From the NCBI GenBank assembly GCA_023432845.1, contig JAEZEY010000027.1, forward strand, positions 1-17,049: DNA of 17,049 bases, in the 5' to 3' direction. The notes under the pieces were generated by a model. It saw only the letters and a list, made by a program, of their open reading frames with translations, was not told the DNA's origin and did not search any database. The position numbers and the translations under genes are program-made. The DNA comes from Pseudomonadota bacterium. GTDB lineage: Bacteria > Pseudomonadota > Alphaproteobacteria > Rhizobiales > Xanthobacteraceae. Positions 14,436-17,049 of this stretch are shown piece by piece (positions within the stretch are counted from its first letter, which is position 1; each line of letters opens with the position of its first letter).

Positions 14436-15662
14436 ATGTCAGCCGACGACACCATCGACCAGATCACTGCCGACCGTACGGCTCACTACGAGCCGTTCGG
14501 CTGGCATCACTGGCCGGAGCATCCCTGGCTCTCCTATCAATTCCGCCGGGGCCTCGGCGAAACGCAGGAAGGCGGCGGTGCCGTAAGCGAAGTATTCCAG
14601 GCTGCCAGCCGCATGATCCCCGGCGATCTTGAGAGCTGGCATATCGAGTGGATGCGGATCGCCGACCGCAACTGGACGCGCGGCCTCGACGCCGAGAAAT
14701 CCGGCCACATCCGCACCGCGATGAACTGCTTCCTGCGCGCCGCCGACTATTACCGGCAGGCCGAATTCCACCTCGAGCCGACCGACCCGCGCCGGCTGCC
14801 GACCTTCGAGAAGATGGAAGCCTGCTCGCAAAAATTCCTCGCCCGGCTCAATCCGCCGGGTATCGCCGTCGATATTCCCTACGAGCCCGGCAAACCGATC
14901 TGCGGCTATTTTGTCCGCGCCCCTTTCCCCGGCGAAAGGCTGCCCGTGCTGATCTGTATGGGCGGGCTCGATTCCATCAAGGATGAGATGTGGTTCATGC
15001 AGGCCCATGGCTGCCTGCAGCGCGGCATCTCGGTCCTCATGATCGACGGCCCCGGCCAGGGCGGCACGTTGCGCCGCCACGGTATTGTCAGCCGTCATGA
15101 CACCGAAGTGCCGATCGGCAAATGCATCGACTGGCTGCTCAAGCGCGACGATGTCGATCCCAAGCGCATCGCCGTCTGCGGCTCCAGCATGGGCGGCTAC
15201 TATGCTGCGCGCGCGGCCTGCTACGAGCCGCGCCTTGCCGCCGCGATCTCACATGGCGCGATCTGGTCGCTGCCGGAGATGTGGGGCAACAAAGGCGACG
15301 ATTTCGGCCTCGCCATGCACATCCGCTGGGTCATGGGCGCAAAAACGATGACCGAAGCGCACAAGAAGATGGAGCCTTTCACGCTCGAAGGGCACCTCAA
15401 GAATATGAAGTGCCCCTACCTCGTGCTTCACGGCGGCCACGACGTTCTCACCGTCAAGGCGGCGACCCAGGCCTATGACAGCGCCATCGCCAACGGCGTC
15501 GACGCGACCTTGCGCATTCTCAGCGTCGAGGAGACCGGCGCCGAGCACTGCCAGCACGACAACCCGACCATCGGTCAGGAAATCCTCTGCGACTGGCTAG
15601 CCGACAAGTTCGGCATCAATCAGGAGGCGCTGCTGAAGCGCTCCTGGAACCCGCTGATCTAG
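14436..15662 (+). CDS. Alpha/beta-hydrolase, DHPON hydrolase/FrsA-like
   Basis: This 408-residue cytoplasmic hydrolase has an alpha-helical N-terminal region (about 50-140, including FLRAADYYRQAEF) before an alpha/beta-hydrolase core. Core motifs are ICMGGLDS (173-180), the DGPGQGG loop, nucleophile S251 in GSSMGG (249-254), acid D336 in HGGHD and a His in GAEHCQHD (H371 most likely), so the triad is complete. The layout with a helical front domain resembles 2,6-dihydroxypseudooxynicotine hydrolase, which cleaves a C-C bond in nicotine breakdown, and FrsA/DUF1100-type esterases. Both C-C and ester/amide cleavage are possible. It heads a plus-strand operon, with the isochorismatase-family gene 9 nt downstream. 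Leader before the ATG is weak. Likely controlled by the divergent GntR regulator. Confidence 0.88.
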   Translation: MSADDTIDQITADRTAHYEPFGWHHWPEHPWLSYQFRRGLGETQEGGGAVSEVFQAASRMIPGDLESWHIEWMRIADRNWTRGLDAEKSGHIRTAMNCFLRAADYYRQAEFHLEPTDPRRLPTFEKMEACSQKFLARLNPPGIAVDIPYEPGKPICGYFVRAPFPGERLPVLICMGGLDSIKDEMWFMQAHGCLQRGISVLMIDGPGQGGTLRRHGIVSRHDTEVPIGKCIDWLLKRDDVDPKRIAVCGSSMGGYYAARAACYEPRLAAAISHGAIWSLPEMWGNKGDDFGLAMHIRWVMGAKTMTEAHKKMEPFTLEGHLKNMKCPYLVLHGGHDVLTVKAATQAYDSAIANGVDATLRILSVEETGAEHCQHDNPTIGQEILCDWLADKFGINQEALLKRSWNPLI

Positions 15663-15671
15663 AGGCTGACG

Positions 15672-16316
15672 ATGATAAAAGGCCTTGAGAACGCACGTCC
15701 CGGTATCGTCGCCATCGACTTGCACCGCGGTCACCTCGACCCAGCGGTCGCCACCATGCCGCTCGATGCGGCGGCAGCGCGCAAGGTCGTCGCCGCCAAT
15801 GCCACCTTTTTCAGGAAAGCGCGGGCCGCCGGCATTCCGGTTTTCCATTGCCTTGCGACCTATCGCGACTCCGATGAGATCGCCTCCAATCCGGCCTGGC
15901 GCGCCCGCGCCGCCGATCCGAACAACCCGCGCAAGAACGTCCTCAAACACAACATTATCGGCATGCCCGGCTGCGAGGTGATGCCGGAGGTGTACGAGAC
16001 CGGCGACTTCATCGTTGACGCCAAGAAGCGCTACGACTGCTTTATCGCCACCGACCTCGACCTCAGCCTGCGCTCGCACGGCGTCGATACGGTGCTGATC
16101 ACCGGCGTCAACACCAACTCTTGTGTCATGGCAACCGCCACCGCCGCCTGCTGCCGCGACTACGCGACCGTGGTTGTCTCCGACTGCGTCGATACGATGG
16201 ACGGACCCGACCTGCACGCGGCCGCGTTGCGCGTCATCGGCACCGCGTTCGGCCAGGTTGCCACCGCCAGCGAGCTGATCGCCGCCTTCGCGTCGCCGGC
16301 CCAGCGCCGCGCCTGA
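15672..16316 (+). CDS. Isochorismatase-family cysteine hydrolase
   Basis: This 214-residue hydrolase carries the Asp-Lys-Cys triad of the family: D16 in VAIDLHRGHLD, K118 (or K119) in DAKKRYDCF, and nucleophile C151 in ITGVNTNSCVMATA, with the expected cis-peptide VNT just before. Members that hydrolyse C-N bonds include N-carbamoylsarcosine amidase, ureidoacrylate hydrolase RutB, maleamate amidohydrolase NicF and nicotinamidase; this one has the cysteine required for amidase-type chemistry. The extension around 60-115 is typical of the N-carbamoylsarcosine-amidase-like branch. GAGG about 8 nt before the ATG supports the start. It is placed between the alpha/beta-hydrolase (9 nt gap) and the deacetylase-family gene (13 nt gap), so three hydrolases are co-transcribed. 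Probable reaction: release of ammonia or carbamate from an intermediate. Confidence 0.9.
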   Translation: MIKGLENARPGIVAIDLHRGHLDPAVATMPLDAAAARKVVAANATFFRKARAAGIPVFHCLATYRDSDEIASNPAWRARAADPNNPRKNVLKHNIIGMPGCEVMPEVYETGDFIVDAKKRYDCFIATDLDLSLRSHGVDTVLITGVNTNSCVMATATAACCRDYATVVVSDCVDTMDGPDLHAAALRVIGTAFGQVATASELIAAFASPAQRRA

Positions 16317-16329
16317 GGAGAACGAGACA

Positions 16330-17049
16330 ATGACCGAACCGATGATCCCGCGCGAGCGCGCCGAATACTCCGCCATCGTGGATCGCCCGCCCCTCAAGCT
16401 GCCGGGCAAGAACCGGATCGTCATCTGGACCATCGTCAATTTTGAGGTCTGGGATATTTCCAAGCCGATGGCACGGCAAGTGATCCCGGCGCCGACGGGC
16501 GCGCCGCTGCTGCCTGACGTGCCGAACTGGAGCTGGCACGAATACGGCATGCGCGTCGGCTGCTGGCGCTTCTTCGATCTCTACAAGAAGCTTGGCATCC
16601 GCCCGACGCTCTCGATCAATGCCCGCGTCTGCGAGGACTATCCGCGCGTCGCCGAGCAGGCCAAGCGCGACGGCTGGGAGTTCATGGGCCACTCCTACCA
16701 GCAGGGCGCGATCCACAACGAACCCGACCAGAAGGCGATGATCGCGCGCACGCTCGACATCCTGGAGCAGGCGTCCGGCACCCGGCCGGTCGGCTGGCTC
16801 GGCCCCGGACTGACGCAGACCTACGACACGCCCGACCTCCTCGCTGAGGCCGGTGTCAAATATATCGGCGACTGGGTGTTCGACGAGGAGCCCGTCACCA
16901 TCCGCACCACCCACGGGCCGCTGGTCACGCTGCCCTACTCGGTCGAGCTCAACGACATCCCGATGATGATCGTGCAGCACCACGAGAGCGACTATCTGCT
17001 CAAGCGCGCGATCGATCAGTTCGACCGGCTATACGCCGAGGGCGCGCAC
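16330..17049 (+). CDS. PuuE-like polysaccharide deacetylase-family protein, copy B (partial)
   Basis: This frame is open from the ATG at 16330, after a GAGGAG leader, to the window end, giving 240 codons without a stop; about 50-60 more would be expected from copy A. It is clearly paralogous to the gene at 5648-6532: shared blocks are VPDVPN(W/F)SW..YGMR.G, GWEF(M/I)GH, GWL(G/S)PGL..T(Y/H)DT and PY..E(L/I)ND. At the site of the metal-binding HxxxH it reads HSYQQ, with Gln at the second His as in copy A (HGMHQ), so it too belongs to the PuuE-like branch with an altered metal site. PuuE-type allantoinases open ring amides. Substitution of many surface residues suggests a different substrate or pathway step from copy A. 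Confidence 0.85.
   Translation, partial: MTEPMIPRERAEYSAIVDRPPLKLPGKNRIVIWTIVNFEVWDISKPMARQVIPAPTGAPLLPDVPNWSWHEYGMRVGCWRFFDLYKKLGIRPTLSINARVCEDYPRVAEQAKRDGWEFMGHSYQQGAIHNEPDQKAMIARTLDILEQASGTRPVGWLGPGLTQTYDTPDLLAEAGVKYIGDWVFDEEPVTIRTTHGPLVTLPYSVELNDIPMMIVQHHESDYLLKRAIDQFDRLYAEGAH

Noticed and set aside
15597..16983. Long minus-strand frames opposite the isochorismatase and deacetylase genes
   Set aside because: Low-complexity Gly/Arg/Val-rich products with no motifs; codon-position GC shadows.

Overview
The window is GC-rich, densely coded and uses GTG starts and Shine-Dalgarno leaders. Gene content (NitT/TauT-type ABC importer, CaiB/BaiF CoA-transferase, amidase, PuuE-like deacetylases, LysR and GntR/FCD regulators) suits a soil or freshwater alphaproteobacterium, probably Hyphomicrobiales (Bradyrhizobium/Xanthobacteraceae-like). 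That placement is inference from style and protein flavour. No rRNA, tRNA, CRISPR array or intact insertion sequence was seen. The first 24 bases are a pure C run, probably a sequence-end artefact.

Region 1 (63-4029, all plus): a small YgiT-type zinc-finger protein, two tandem homologous exported monoheme c-type cytochromes, an AlgI-like MBOAT O-acyltransferase and a membrane-anchored SGNH/AlgJ-like protein. The last two look like an O-acetylation pair for an exported polysaccharide.

Region 2 (4030-4871): a decayed junction. It holds a 5' remnant of nicotinate phosphoribosyltransferase (stop plus frameshift) and, on the minus strand, a short truncated ORF that is the broken tail of the next operon.

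Region 3 (4710-12844, all minus, transcribed right to left): LysR regulator, amidase, CaiB/BaiF CoA-transferase, substrate-binding protein, permease and ATPase of a NitT/TauT importer, PuuE-like polysaccharide-deacetylase-family protein, an atypical SDR lacking the canonical Ser and Lys, and the truncated ORF. Spacings of 2 to 54 nt from amidase to SDR indicate one transcript.

Region 4 (12845-14435): regulatory and decayed DNA around a GntR/FCD regulator. It contains an inverted repeat upstream of lysR, a multiply frameshifted C-terminal remnant of a UxaA-type dehydratase directly behind gntR, and a divergent promoter region with two copies of a near-palindromic 14-bp site.

Region 5 (14436-17049, plus): alpha/beta-hydrolase of the 2,6-dihydroxypseudooxynicotine-hydrolase/FrsA type, isochorismatase-family cysteine hydrolase, and a second PuuE-like deacetylase-family protein running off the window.

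Inference: regions 3 to 5 form a two-operon catabolic island, importing a small organic (probably nitrogen-containing, amide or cyclic amide) compound and breaking it with several C-N or C-C hydrolases, a CoA-transferase and an oxidoreductase. The paralogous PuuE-like protein in each arm is the shared signature. The substrate cannot be read from the sequence.
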